A stretch of DNA of 64,000 nt from Rhynchopus sp. YZ270_cl-10 (lineage: Eukaryota; Euglenozoa; Diplonemea; Diplonemida; Diplonemidae): NCBI GenBank assembly GCA_964035575.1, contig OZ037866.1, forward strand, positions 310,001 through 374,000, in the 5' to 3' direction. The translations under genes and the position numbers were made by a program. Positions 9,731-19,633 of the stretch are shown one piece after another. The notes below the pieces were generated by a model. That model had not been told where the DNA came from. It did not search any database and worked only from the letters and a program-made list of their open reading frames with translations. Each line of letters begins with the position of its first letter. The stretch's first letter is position 1.

Positions 9731-9772
9731 CGTTTATAAGATGAACCTAAGCTTCTCTGCTTAGTCACCTTT
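9731..9772 (+). repeat. A-type hairpin repeat (representative near 5' side)
   Basis: GTTTATAAGATGAACCTAAG, then a CTTCTCT loop, then GCTTAGTCACCTT. The arms AAGATGA-CCTAAGC and GCTTAGTCACCTT pair over about 12 bp. Other clear copies: 13631-13675, 14187-14225, 15151-15196, 21430-21470, 25117-25161, 31501-31545, 31748-31790, 33261-33305, 33600-33640, 36976-37032, 38445-38475, 39031-39078, 53196-53240 and 56060-56100. Partial copies: 4571-4610, 53992-54032 and 62520-62550. All are on the plus strand. Confidence 0.9.
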
Positions 9773-10316
9773 GAGAAGTCACCCAAGAAAATGACGCTTA
9801 AAAAAAGATGAATTTGTGATATTTCTACGAACATCAACAAAACGAGAGACATGCAATAACAGAACCCGCACCACAAAAAAAAAAAAAAAACAAAAAAAAA
9901 AAAAAAATAACATAACAAGGCGACAAAGATGGTCCTAAGATCTTCCCGCTCACCTTGCAATGCAACGAGACATTACAGTGCACCTTTGGTGTCCAGAACA
10001 CCAGGATAGACGCCGCGACCATGATTTCCCTACAATACATTTCGTGGCCTACAGCTGATGTGAATAAAAGAGACATTTAAAACACAACAGACAAGGCTGG
10101 GTAAGATCCCAAGCCTTTTAACTCACCAAAAAAAGATGAGCTACGTCTTTTTGGACAAAAAAAAAAAAATGCTGAAACAAAAACGCACCTCAATCGAGCT
10201 CATGCAAATGGTGGGGGACATGACCCCCGCCTCACAATAAAATCCACCATTTTACTTCTTCTTCCATTTTTCAACCACCTCCCCTCCTCCTCCTCCTCCA
10301 CCTCCCCCTTCACTCT

Positions 10317-13300
10317 CTACTCCACCTTCACCCTTTTCATTGTCTGCTGCGCCCCTGGTGCACATGAGACATGCGAAAGAACGGAAGATCCATTTATATT
10401 CTGAAGATGCAGAACTTTGTCGGCATGCTGACGGAAGGAAGGGTGGTGCGTCACGCAGAGCACCTGCCGCTGGGAGAGTGACGACGCGACGAGCGTGGCG
10501 ATGAGGGCCTGGTTTGTTTCGTCCAGCGCTGCATCCACTTCGTCAAGTAAATAGAACGGCGCCGCATTGTATGACGCCACTGCAAGAAGAAACGCCAACG
10601 CTACCATCGTCTTTTGCCCTCCGCTGAACAAATCCAGGCTTGAGTCGTCAATCTCCACTTCGACCCCTTCAGCCACCTTCTCCCCCACCAGCTTCAACCG
10701 GCATTTTTCAAACCGCGGTACCAATACCTTTACGTATTGCGCGAACCTTTCATTGCAGTGCGCCAACGCAGTCGCATCGCAGCTATCCGCTGCCTCTCTC
10801 AGAGCGGGGCTGTCTATCGATTGGAGAAGGGCTTCACGTTGCGCAAATGTTTCGAATGCTCCTCCACGCGATTCTACAAGCGAAGCTAAGGTTTCCATCC
10901 AAGCGACCGCGGCAGTGTCGTCTGTTGTATCACCACCACCCCCACCCTTACCCCCCCGCGCTTCAAACTCCGCCTCCAACCCTGCCTGCGTTTTGCGGAG
11001 AGACGAGAGACGTTCAGTAAGAAAGGCCTCATTTTTGTCCTCTTTGGCCTCCGGAAGCCCTTCCATCTCCTTTCTTATTGCAGCTGCTTCGCGAGATAGA
11101 ACGACAGAACGTACTTTGCATGCGTTGCGTTCTGTGGTTAAATTTTTTATGGTGTTGTTCGCTTCTGCAAGAGATTGCGTGGTGGAGGAGACAGTGGAGG
11201 CAAGGTGTATTGAGGTGCGTTCGGAATCGGCGATGCGTTGGGTGAGGGCGGTGTGTTTGTCGTGAAGGGATTGTTTTGTTGCAAGGCTTTGCGCGAGGGT
11301 GGCGTGAGAGGTGCGAGGATCTGGCATTAATCCTGCAAAGTCTTGTAGTGCTTGGCGTTGTGCTTCGGCTTCTGCTGCGTCGGTTTGCAGAGATTCTACC
11401 TTTTGCACAGCTTTCGTCACATCCTCTGAAGAAGGGGCCACCTCAGAGGTAGTTAGCTTTGTTTCGCATATTGCGATCTCACGCCGCAGGGTTTCGACAC
11501 TACACTGAGCATCCCTTGCCTTCGTTTCCAAAGAGCTCAGCTCCGTTCGCAACGCATCCCCTTCCACCGTCGCTGCCTTCATCCTCAATACTTCCCCCTT
11601 CAATTGGTCACGCTCGGCGCATAGTTCTGGCAACATCGAATCACATCGGGAGACCTCCTGAAGAGCAGAACAAAGCTGTACCTTCATCGCCAAAGGGTTG
11701 CTTTGGGAGTCCAAAAACCCACCGGAGAGAGAGGACGCATTGTGTAAGGTTCCATCCTGCGTTGCAACCGAAAACCCTAGGTCCAAAATCGCCTTTACAC
11801 TGCCAGAAGACGCAAGCATTGTACCCCTAAAGAGGCGGGATACCACCTTTTTATGGTGTCCAGCATATGTGAAGAGGGTGTGCGGTGGGACCCCCCCCGC
11901 TGCGACTGCCGCTGCCATCTGTGGATGCGGAACAGCCTCCGCTAGCTGCGCCAGACACCACACCGTCACAGTACGCTTCCTCTCCTTGGCCACACGAAGC
12001 AAGGAATGCACCGTCTGTACCGACCCACATACCTCCACCCCCCACTTCGCCCCAACTACCGCGTTGATGGCGTCGGCCCAGACCTGCCCTTGTGGACTCA
12101 GTGTTAACAGATCCAGCACCACACCTTCTCCCTGTTCACTCAACCGAGAAAACCTCGCCAGCTGGTTCCGGCATTTCGCAACCTGGTGCTGCGCGGTGCT
12201 GAGGGAATCTTCACATTGGGCGACCCTTCGTTGTGCAGACTGCAGCTGGGTGTCAACCCCTGCCCGCCCGATGGATACCTCTGGAAGCCTTGCCCTTTTG
12301 GTTTGGACCTCTCGATCCACGTTTAGTGCACTAATTTCTGCGTCTTTTAAGTCCTTTTTGAGGCGTTTTAGTGAGACCTGCATTGTTTTGATGGAGTCTT
12401 TGGTGGCAGCATTTTGCCCTGCATTGTGCAAAGCAGAGCGGAGAGTCGATGCAATGTCCTGCGCAATAGCGAGGTCTGACCGGATGCGTGCCAAACGCTT
12501 GGTTTGCGTTGCCAACTCTTCGCGCTGGTTTGAGACTTCAGCTTCCGCATTTTTTATCGCATTTTCTGCGTGACGTACATCCAACCCCGCACACTCGAGG
12601 TCATCCCTCAACTGCTCCCCTTCTGCACACAACGGAGCTACACAGCCCTCTCGATGCTTCCTCTGCTCCTCCACACTGCTCGCAAGCGATTCCTTCAGCA
12701 CCTCCACCCTCGCTTCCACCTCTGACACACCCACAGCTGCCTCTGTCTCTGCAGCATAACTCTCCTGGGTGGCCTCGACAACACGCCGGAGACGGGTCGT
12801 GAGGAGGTTGGAGGTGGTTTGATGTACCTCTGCCTGCACTTCTTCCAATTGACGTCCAACACGAAGCGTTGTGGCAGCATCGCTTAGAGCGTCTCTGGTT
12901 GTCGATAAAAGCTGTTTGAGATGAGAGAGATCTGCGGTGGCTTGCATGATGTCAGAGGTTTTGACTGAGTCAAGCTGTCTGCGGAATGCTTCGGTTCCGG
13001 TGGCTTGAGTAATGATGGACGCAAGATGGGTCGGGGGTTTGCCAATAAAGCTGACAACTTTGTTCTGCATAACCGCAAAGGAAAGAGACGTGGTGTTGAT
13101 CTGCAGGGTAGTTTCTGCGTAGTGCCGCACCTCAGAGAGGCTGTGTTGTTTGCCTTGGATTTTGAAGCGGCGTTCGTCTGAATCCCTATGGAGGCGGGTT
13201 GTAAGCACTTCAGGCCCCCGGTGTGTAGCAAAGGTTAGCTCGACCGTAGCGCACTTCGCCCGCACAGCGCCATTGCTGTGTAGCAGTTGCCGCATCTTGG

Positions 13301-13505
13301 CCACGCGTAAGGCTCCTTCCCCCGCAGTTAAACCAAATAAAATTGCGTCCAGGACATTCGACTTCCCTGCGCCATTTGCGCCACTCACAACGTTCATCCC
13401 TAACGCGAAGCTGAACGTCTGTGGCGCCTCTGCGGAAATAGATTTAAAGCCCGATACATACAATGACTGTAAATGGGGTTGGTTTTGGGTGCTTGCGAGA
13501 GGCAT
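10317..13505 (-). CDS. SMC-family chromosome ATPase
   Basis: 1062 residues with full SMC layout. The N-terminal head begins YVSGFKS and has Walker A GANGAGKSN (~44-52). A first coiled coil spans ~150-430. The hinge is at ~440-610, with DLLTLSPQGQVWADAINAV and a Gly-containing LSGGFLD end. A second coiled coil runs ~620-880. The C-terminal head has the signature DLFSGGQKTMVALAF (~960), Walker B FYLLDEVDAALD (~985) and a switch His in VTHHPSF. SMC dimers act in cohesin, condensin or SMC5/6 complexes. The FSGGQKT signature and DEVDAALD are closer to SMC1-4 or prokaryotic SMC than to SMC5/6, but the protein is shorter than SMC1-4 (~1200) and its orthology is open. A pyrimidine-rich CTCTCCATTCAG sits just upstream of the ATG, fitting a trans-splice acceptor. 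The neighbours give no further clue. Confidence 0.9.
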   Translation of the reverse strand: MPLASTQNQPHLQSLYVSGFKSISAEAPQTFSFALGMNVVSGANGAGKSNVLDAILFGLTAGEGALRVAKMRQLLHSNGAVRAKCATVELTFATHRGPEVLTTRLHRDSDERRFKIQGKQHSLSEVRHYAETTLQINTTSLSFAVMQNKVVSFIGKPPTHLASIITQATGTEAFRRQLDSVKTSDIMQATADLSHLKQLLSTTRDALSDAATTLRVGRQLEEVQAEVHQTTSNLLTTRLRRVVEATQESYAAETEAAVGVSEVEARVEVLKESLASSVEEQRKHREGCVAPLCAEGEQLRDDLECAGLDVRHAENAIKNAEAEVSNQREELATQTKRLARIRSDLAIAQDIASTLRSALHNAGQNAATKDSIKTMQVSLKRLKKDLKDAEISALNVDREVQTKRARLPEVSIGRAGVDTQLQSAQRRVAQCEDSLSTAQHQVAKCRNQLARFSRLSEQGEGVVLDLLTLSPQGQVWADAINAVVGAKWGVEVCGSVQTVHSLLRVAKERKRTVTVWCLAQLAEAVPHPQMAAAVAAGGVPPHTLFTYAGHHKKVVSRLFRGTMLASSGSVKAILDLGFSVATQDGTLHNASSLSGGFLDSQSNPLAMKVQLCSALQEVSRCDSMLPELCAERDQLKGEVLRMKAATVEGDALRTELSSLETKARDAQCSVETLRREIAICETKLTTSEVAPSSEDVTKAVQKVESLQTDAAEAEAQRQALQDFAGLMPDPRTSHATLAQSLATKQSLHDKHTALTQRIADSERTSIHLASTVSSTTQSLAEANNTIKNLTTERNACKVRSVVLSREAAAIRKEMEGLPEAKEDKNEAFLTERLSSLRKTQAGLEAEFEARGGKGGGGGDTTDDTAAVAWMETLASLVESRGGAFETFAQREALLQSIDSPALREAADSCDATALAHCNERFAQYVKVLVPRFEKCRLKLVGEKVAEGVEVEIDDSSLDLFSGGQKTMVALAFLLAVASYNAAPFYLLDEVDAALDETNQALIATLVASSLSQRQVLCVTHHPSFRQHADKVLHLQNINGSSVLSHVSCAPGAQQTMKRVKVE

Positions 13506-13689
13506 TGTTAATGGTGTTAACGGTGGGAATCTGAATGGAGAGGCGGTGGATGAAGGGGGGAGAGGAGGAGGAGGAGGAGGAGGCAGGGTGTATTTTAAAA
13601 AAAATCGGCAACAAAAAAGAAAAAGAAAGAAAAGTTTAAAAAGATGAACCTAAGCCTCTCGTGCTTAGTCACCTTTTCATATTCGTTAT

Positions 13690-14050
13690 CGCACAGCATC
13701 AGCTGCGCTGGCTTCTACAAGTTTGTTGTCAGGGATGATGTCATTTCCCCAGCCGGAGTTCGTAATTTTGGCACGTACGATGACGTGTTCAAGCATGTGC
13801 AAGAAATCATTCATGCGGCTTTTGGAGTTGCTCTGAAGGCGTGGTGAAGAAGTTGGCGTAGATTTTACAATTGACGCAAACTTCTCGCTGAACGGAAAAC
13901 AGCAGAGATTGACTGGACGACACCAGATCCTGCGTATATTCCCGCAATTCGGTGATAGCTTTGCGCTCGCAGAAGGGGAATCCTTCACCCTGAGCTTAGA
14001 GACCCTCATTTTAAGCAACAAAAGATGTAGACACACCGAAGAAAAGATAT
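13690..14050 (+). pseudogene. Possible frameshifted plus-strand gene fragment
   Basis: Two overlapping plus-strand frames read like folded protein. The first gives GFYKFVVRDDVISPAGVRNF...VFKHVQEIIHAAFG and stops at 13845. The next frame then gives EEVGVDFTIDANFSLNGKQQ...LRIFPQFGDSFALAEGESFT and ends near 14052. A single frameshift near 13830-13850 would join them. The minus strand is also open here (107 residues, starting MRVSKLRVKDSPSAS) but is Ser/Pro/Lys-rich and looks less protein-like. No family is recognised. The stretch lacks the homopolymers seen on both sides, which supports former coding use. Confidence 0.35.
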
Positions 14051-14511
14051 AATAAAGCGTCAAAGGGAAGAGGTTTTAAAAAATAGGAGAGGGGGAGGGG
14101 GAGGGGGGATCGTAGTTCATTGTTGCCCTCTTTGGAATTACGGTACGGGAAAAACAGAAGTGTATCATGGAGAGAGAAAAAAGAGCAAAGTTTATGAGAT
14201 GAACCTAAGCCTCTCTGTGCCCTTAAAAAAGGGCTGAAGAACGGTGAGGAAAGACTTTCGTATAATTGCAAAAGGATTTTAAAAAAAAAACTGAATTTCA
14301 ATCAGGAATTGGCAAAGAGAAAAATGCCCCCCCTTTTTTGTCAAAAAAAAAAAATGCGACAAGATCGCTTTGTACACACAAGGCTACCTTTTTTCGAAGG
14401 GGTGACTACGCTGTGCTGAAGCGCAACAACAAAATACCCCCCCTTTCTAAAAGAGTGTAACAGAGATGAGACAAATCAGGGAAAATGTTGCGCCTTTTTT
14501 TGTTCTTTTTT

Positions 14512-14577
14512 TGAAAACTTGGTTGTATTAGTGTAGCCACCCTAGGCTAGAGTCTAGGCTAGAGTGTGCTCCACTAT
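14512..14577 (+). repeat. E-type repeat with internal CTAGGCTAGAGT duplication
   Basis: GAAAACTTGGTTGTATTAG, TAGCCACCCTAGG, then a second CTAGAGT block before GTGCTCCACTAT. Uninterrupted copies (31312-31363, 59686-59735) have a single CTAGAGTG here. The other complete copies are at 37309-37362, 47567-47622, 59597-59652 and 63476-63527, where the right half is the variant CACCCGAGGATGAACTCC. All are on the plus strand and preceded by a T-run. Confidence 0.8.
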
Positions 14578-14595
14578 ATTTTTTTTTGAGGGTGT

Positions 14596-14682
14596 TACCC
14601 ACCTGAGTTTTACCCTATAGACGCGCATAGGGCCGTATAGGGCCGTATACGCGCCGATACGGGGTAAAAATCAGGTGGGTTA
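14596..14682. mobile_element. 87-bp palindromic element
   Basis: The left arm TACCCACCTGAGTTTTACCC and the right arm GGGGTAAAAATCAGGTGGG are inverted. The centre carries short CGTATAGGGCC words. It is non-coding and foldback-like. Confidence 0.75.
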
Positions 14683-15749
14683 TTTGGAGAAAAAAAATCT
14701 TCGAAAATGAACGGGAAGAAAAGTGGGAGACATACTATAGTGGGGCGACGGAGAAAGAAGCTGCCCCCTTTCTCTCAGAAGAAACAAAATGCTTTTTTTC
14801 CCCTCTGACAGCGACAAAATCACCGTTTAGGGCACAATAACTCATATGGAAAACCAGAGTTGCACTGTCCTTAGCAAAAAAAGAAGAGGAAAAAGAAGAG
14901 GGGAAAACAGGGACATCGTGCAAAAACACACACACACACTAACCACTGAAATGGTTACCCTATATTTTGCACCTTCACAACACGCAACATGCGAGATATC
15001 TCACACTATTATACAAGACGGAATTGGTCACACAGTCGGGTCAAACATTTGAAAAGGAATGAGCGGGTTATCATGAAAAGGGTGCATATATCACACGGCT
15101 CTGATGAAAATGGAATGTTAACGTGTACACGTGGTACATGGAAAACAAAGAAAAGTTTTATAAGATGACCCTAAGCCTCTCGTGTTTAGTCACCTTAAAC
15201 AAAGTTGAGTAGGATGCTGATTTAGCCACATAAAAACACCGTGGTGTGATTCAGGGGGTACGGACAACCCGCGGGAGAACCACGGAGAATCGGTTTGGTG
15301 ATCACACCAACCGGAGAACTCCTCCCCATTGCAAAGCGGTAAATACCTCACCACTGTGCATTCCTTTTCACATATTGCAGCCCTCCCCCCTCTATGGTGA
15401 ATGACAACAGAGCCCTCCTTTGTGCAGCTTCGTTACCCCATCTTTAATGAGACAGCACAATGACAGAAAAGAAAAAAAAATGTTTGGTTGTAGGCAACGT
15501 AACGCCGCCAGAAAATAAAGTCGCCGAATTTTTTTGTTTAATTATAGACTACTATCACTAGATAGCAGCCACGGTCGCCGAAAAAGAAAAGAAAAGTTGA
15601 ACACGCAGCCCCTCTTTTAAAATGCTTATCTCCCCAGAAGGCGGCTGTGCACCTTCTGGAAGAAGCAGAGAGAGAGAGAGAGAGAGAACTTGAGGGTTGA
15701 AAAATTGTGCAGGTATACGGTGTACACCCGTGAAGGAACAGAGAGGTGC

Positions 15750-16580
15750 TCACAGCTTGCTGGGGGGTACACGAAGGCCTCCACCGGTTGCTCTATGGAA
15801 CCCCGCCATGGCACGGATCCATTTGTCCGGGTGTGCTGCCTTGTCCTTGTACATCATTGCAGTCTCTTTGTGTGTTAACGCAAACATGTTTCCATTTTGA
15901 AGTGCATCCAGTGCTGTGGACGCGGTAAATTGGGGGGTCATGATTTCACCAGCGATGCCCACCACACCACCATCTTTTTTCATGATCATGTTTGTGTCGA
16001 CTGCCTGTGGGCACAGACAGGTGACACTGATGTTGTCGTCGTAATGGGTAAATGCAAGCCACTCAGCAACAGACACTGCAGCAGCCTTTGTCACAGCGTA
16101 AGGCATGATGCCTGGGAGGGACATAAGACCTGCAGCGGAGGCAGTGATGATGAACCCACCCTCCTTCGCAGCAAGCATGTCCGGGAGGCAGTGGCGTGCT
16201 GCCCAGATGATGTGCATCGTGTTGACCTGCACTGCAAGGTCCCATTCGTCGTTGCTTACTTCGGGGCCGCCGATGCCACCACCGATGCCTGCGTTGGCGG
16301 CAAAGACTTGGATGGGTCCGTGGTTGATTTTGACGTATTTGCACATCTGACGAATATCAGCTTCCTTCGCCACATTGCACTTCACAGCCTGCACCACCGT
16401 GCCTGTCTTGGCAAGACGCTGTGCAACGAGAGACGCATTCTTGAAGTTGATGTCCGCAACAATCACAACCCGTGCACCACGCGCGCACATCTCCTCGCAC
16501 AGCGCTGCACCAATCCCGGACCCGCCGCCGGTCACCACACACACCTTCCCGGCAACCTTCTGACCTCTAGGAACGCTCAT
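15750..16580 (-). CDS. Short-chain dehydrogenase/reductase 1, PTS1 tail (SKL)
   Basis: 276 residues, classical SDR. The Rossmann motif TGGGSGIG (~17-24) is preceded by KVCVV. Asp in VVIVADINF (~45) would favour NAD(H) over NADP(H). Further motifs are FAANAG (~93-98), catalytic Ser in ITASAAG (~146) and YAVTK (~160-164), followed by the PQAVDT turn. The tail ends in SKL, a canonical peroxisome import signal, so a peroxisomal or glycosome-like location is predicted. The substrate is unknown. It is a close paralogue of the gene at 22119-22967, with near-identical nucleotide blocks; divergence is concentrated around residue 70 and in the last 80 residues. The start MSVPRGQKVAGK aligns with that of the paralogue. 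Confidence 0.9.
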   Translation of the reverse strand: MSVPRGQKVAGKVCVVTGGGSGIGAALCEEMCARGARVVIVADINFKNASLVAQRLAKTGTVVQAVKCNVAKEADIRQMCKYVKINHGPIQVFAANAGIGGGIGGPEVSNDEWDLAVQVNTMHIIWAARHCLPDMLAAKEGGFIITASAAGLMSLPGIMPYAVTKAAAVSVAEWLAFTHYDDNISVTCLCPQAVDTNMIMKKDGGVVGIAGEIMTPQFTASTALDALQNGNMFALTHKETAMMYKDKAAHPDKWIRAMAGFHRATGGGLRVPPSKL

Positions 16581-17500
16581 TGTGTTAGAAACAAGCAGCT
16601 GCTCTTATTCTGGTGGGTGATATAGGGAAGTATACTTGGGACCAACTATGATGAGTCTAAAAGAGGAAAGGGGAGGGAAAATGTACTAATTTGGGAAGTC
16701 ATATAGGAGGAACGCCTTGGAGATAGGTAGGCTTGCACTCAGCTGCACGCACCTGGTACAGCCTCTCTCAGCCGAAATAAACTGAAACAAAAGAAAAATG
16801 ATAAAGCATGCACCTCAGCAGGCCAAACCACGCCGCACAACACGAGAACAGTCACACGGTTGGGGATGAAAGGACATCTTATTTGACACGCACCTTCCGC
16901 TTGTTTGCAGTCTGTCAGGAACAGAACGCAAACAGTGAAAAAGGGAGGTGAACAAAGATGCAATGTCACATAACGCAAATTTTGCGGATGTCAACACAGT
17001 ACGCTGAGAGCGCTAACACCTCTCTGCATCGGAGGGACGGACACAAAAAACATCAGAACACAACATACGCAAACCATTGTCGCAAAAGACAACAAACGGC
17101 AACACGTAGATTTGTGCTTCGTTATGTGAACGAATGCATCAATGACCCGCAGATGCAGAGAGGCGCTATGAGAGGGGAGAGGGGTGAGTCTGCACTTCTG
17201 CCTGTGAAGCACACATTCCGGCAGTGCCCTCTGCCTTACAGTTGGCAAAGACACCTCTGAAACATATGAACACTAGACGAGAAACCACATGGCGCTTTCA
17301 TGCACAAAATACACAAAACGAGAAGACGAAACACTGCTGAAAGAACAGTGGCACGTGCAGACTGGGTACGGAACAAAACGGTGGAGGAAGGGAAAAGGTG
17401 CAAAAACAGGCACCATTTTATTTTGAAATGTTGGGGAGGATCGCAAAGAAACAACGAAAACTAAGAAGAAGGGACATGTCTCCCACAGACAGTTGTACTA
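16581..17500. other. Intergenic spacer, no gene seen
   Basis: 920 bp between SDR 1 and the acetylesterase-like gene. It has few homopolymers and none of the hairpin repeats. All open frames are short and lack recognisable motifs. It probably contains the 5' leader of SDR 1 and the 3' untranslated region of the upstream gene. Confidence 0.6.
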
Positions 17501-19468
17501 TCATGCATCACATGTAGCAGGTGCAAGACACTTGCATTTGTTGTTCTCGAATGTGGCAAAGAACTGGTTCCCAGGAAGGTTGGTCGAGTCTGTCATGATC
17601 GGGCACGCACCAGGTGTGCACGCAAGGTAGCCGTCTTGGAAGCGTGCGTCTGCACAGCAGAAGTCGAGTGTGTCCATCCACGCGTACTTCACAGCGAAGA
17701 CACCGCCAGTGGTGTTCACTGCACTCAGGTCAATCTCAACCGTGTTGGTGCCCGTCAGACGGAGGGGGGCAGACTGCCACATCTCGTTAGGCTTGAACGA
17801 CCCGGTCACTGGCCCCGTCGTGTCACCCTTGGCCAGCTCCTCTGCAGAAGGCCTGTACAGGTCTTCCGGCCCGACGTCGCAGTGCGGCACACCGTTCAGG
17901 TTGCCCCACTGCGAGCACCCACACGAGGACGCGTTGGCACCGACGTACGCACCCGTGCACACCATCATCGACTGCGAGTCTGTCACACCGGTCCCGTTGA
18001 AAGCCTGCAGCATCACCTTGTCGTTGCGCAGCAGTGTAGTGTTGTAGCGGATGGCAACCGTCTGTGCAGCTGCGTCCAGCGTGCATCCCGCCAGGGTCGG
18101 GCCTGTGAACGTGTCCGTGCCCCCGAGCATCAGGTTCTTGTAGGCAGTCGCAAGACGGCGGCCCACAGGCCACTTCAGACGCGGGTGGATCGGTGCGTTC
18201 AGCATGAACCCCACGTCGTGCAGCAGCGCCAAGGGGTACATCGGGCGGAGTGCAGGTGCCCACGTCGACACGTTCCACTGGATGCAGTCAGGCCCCCACA
18301 GGGTCGGGTCAGGGTTGGAGCAGTTGTGCGTGCCAAGCCCCTTCATCGCCCACGGGTCACCGATGTCGTAGGCGTGTGCAAGGTATGTGTTCGGCATCTT
18401 CTCGTTCGGGAGCACCCCGTAGTTCCCGGTCTGTGCCCAGCGGAAGTGCGACATGTGGGGCTGGTGTCCCTCTGCACCCCCTGCAGCAAGCGACACAATC
18501 CCAAACGAGGCAAGCGGGTCTGTTGTCCCGGGCACCGCCGACCACACCTGGCGCCACAGCTCCACAATCGCCACCTGGAAGCATCCGTAGCCCGCTCCTG
18601 TTGCAGAGCTTCCCGGGTTCCCGCCCACGTTGTTCTCACCCTGGTACCACACAAACCCGTTCACCGACATGTTCACGAAGGGTGCCACCATGCCGTAGTA
18701 CAGCCCAGAGTGGTTTGGTGAGTCCGGGTCTGTGCACGACGCATAGGTAGAGTTGTCCACCCACGCCTCAATCTGCGTCCCGCCAACAGCTGACTCGATC
18801 ACACCAAAAGGCACGCTCTCGTCCGTCATGTCCACCAGGTTCATCGCGAAGTACATGCACGCTGCCGAGAAGGACTGGTACGGGTTCCCAAACTTTTTGT
18901 TCTCCTCGTCCGGCTGTGCCGACGCGTACGTCACGTTGTACCACGACCCCCCGCCACGGTTTGTGTACTCCGGGGTGTACGAAGACGCGCCGTTAAACTC
19001 GAAGAAGCGGATGTTCCCGTAGCGCCCACCCGCAATGGCTTCCGCAGTCGAGTTGTGCGAGAAGGACTTGGCCACGGGGACCTGCATGTTGCTCTGCCCA
19101 CTGCAGAAGAAGACGTCTCCAAAGGTCACACGCGACAGCACGAGAGGCACGTCCGACGAGTTGCACCCAGCCGTGCACGTGGCCGTGATTGTGTAGTCGC
19201 CCCCTGCTGCCGCGGGCTGCAGGAACGCCTTGAACGCACCGTCAAACACCGCCGCCTCCACTGTGTAGCTGTCCGTCCCAGACACTGCCACGGACACCGA
19301 CACGTTCCCCTCGGGGACTGTCCCGTACACAGCAGCCTTCGCAGGTTTGCGCTGCAGCACCATGTCGCTTGAGAACCCACTGCTGAAGGTGAAGGCAGGT
19401 GTCGGCGGCTTGCCTGCATTGCACTGCACACACAGCAACGCCGCAACGGCAACGGCCATCGCGTGCAT
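17501..19468 (-). CDS. Secreted sialate O-acetylesterase-like SGNH hydrolase
   Basis: 655 residues with a signal peptide (MHAMAVAVAALLCVQCNAG). A beta-rich N-terminal domain starts FSSDMVLQRKPAKAAVYG. It is followed by the catalytic SGNH blocks of the SIAE family: CSGQSNMQ (~124, nucleophile Ser), VIESAVGGTQIEAW (~231), WYQGENN (~274) and NAPIHPRLKWPVGRRLA (~426, catalytic His). Family enzymes remove acetyl esters from sialic acids or, in bacteria, from plant polysaccharides. Sialic acid use is not shown here, so the substrate could be an acetylated polysaccharide. It is longer than human SIAE because of a Cys-rich insertion and C-terminus (SCGCSQW, CCADARF). It is located between the two peroxisome-tailed dehydrogenases but is itself extracellular. 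Confidence 0.9.
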   Translation of the reverse strand: MHAMAVAVAALLCVQCNAGKPPTPAFTFSSGFSSDMVLQRKPAKAAVYGTVPEGNVSVSVAVSGTDSYTVEAAVFDGAFKAFLQPAAAGGDYTITATCTAGCNSSDVPLVLSRVTFGDVFFCSGQSNMQVPVAKSFSHNSTAEAIAGGRYGNIRFFEFNGASSYTPEYTNRGGGSWYNVTYASAQPDEENKKFGNPYQSFSAACMYFAMNLVDMTDESVPFGVIESAVGGTQIEAWVDNSTYASCTDPDSPNHSGLYYGMVAPFVNMSVNGFVWYQGENNVGGNPGSSATGAGYGCFQVAIVELWRQVWSAVPGTTDPLASFGIVSLAAGGAEGHQPHMSHFRWAQTGNYGVLPNEKMPNTYLAHAYDIGDPWAMKGLGTHNCSNPDPTLWGPDCIQWNVSTWAPALRPMYPLALLHDVGFMLNAPIHPRLKWPVGRRLATAYKNLMLGGTDTFTGPTLAGCTLDAAAQTVAIRYNTTLLRNDKVMLQAFNGTGVTDSQSMMVCTGAYVGANASSCGCSQWGNLNGVPHCDVGPEDLYRPSAEELAKGDTTGPVTGSFKPNEMWQSAPLRLTGTNTVEIDLSAVNTTGGVFAVKYAWMDTLDFCCADARFQDGYLACTPGACPIMTDSTNLPGNQFFATFENNKCKCLAPATCDA

Positions 19469-19633
19469 GGTTTGGTGTATGGGGGTTGTGCTTTATACAA
19501 AAAATGTGTAACTGTGTGTGGGCGTTGTGACAATCAATAAAACCACAACTGCAAAAAACAAAATCACCCCCATCCTTTATACACCCACCCTACCACACCA
19601 CAGACAACCCCACCCACCCACCCACCCACCCCA

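Larger units (their letters stand above)
8983..10316. other. Intergenic spacer with hairpin and TIR repeats
   Basis: Contains a 3' remnant of an F-type repeat (9090-9122), a C-type repeat (9322-9366), a degenerate B-type hairpin (9451-9476), a small TIR element (9541-9595) followed by a degenerate relative (9609-9661), and an A-type hairpin (9731-9772). 9780-10316 has A-runs and pyrimidine-rich sequence with no gene. Confidence 0.65.
13506..15749. other. Intergenic spacer with repeats and a possible decayed gene
   Basis: Holds a GGA microsatellite (13560-13583), A-type hairpins (13631-13675, 14187-14225, 15151-15196), the candidate plus-strand gene fragment 13690-14050, an E-type repeat with a small internal duplication (14512-14577), a palindromic element (14596-14682), an F-type repeat (15538-15576) and an AG microsatellite (15669-15688). 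14683-15150 and 15200-15530 show nothing else recognised. Confidence 0.6.
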
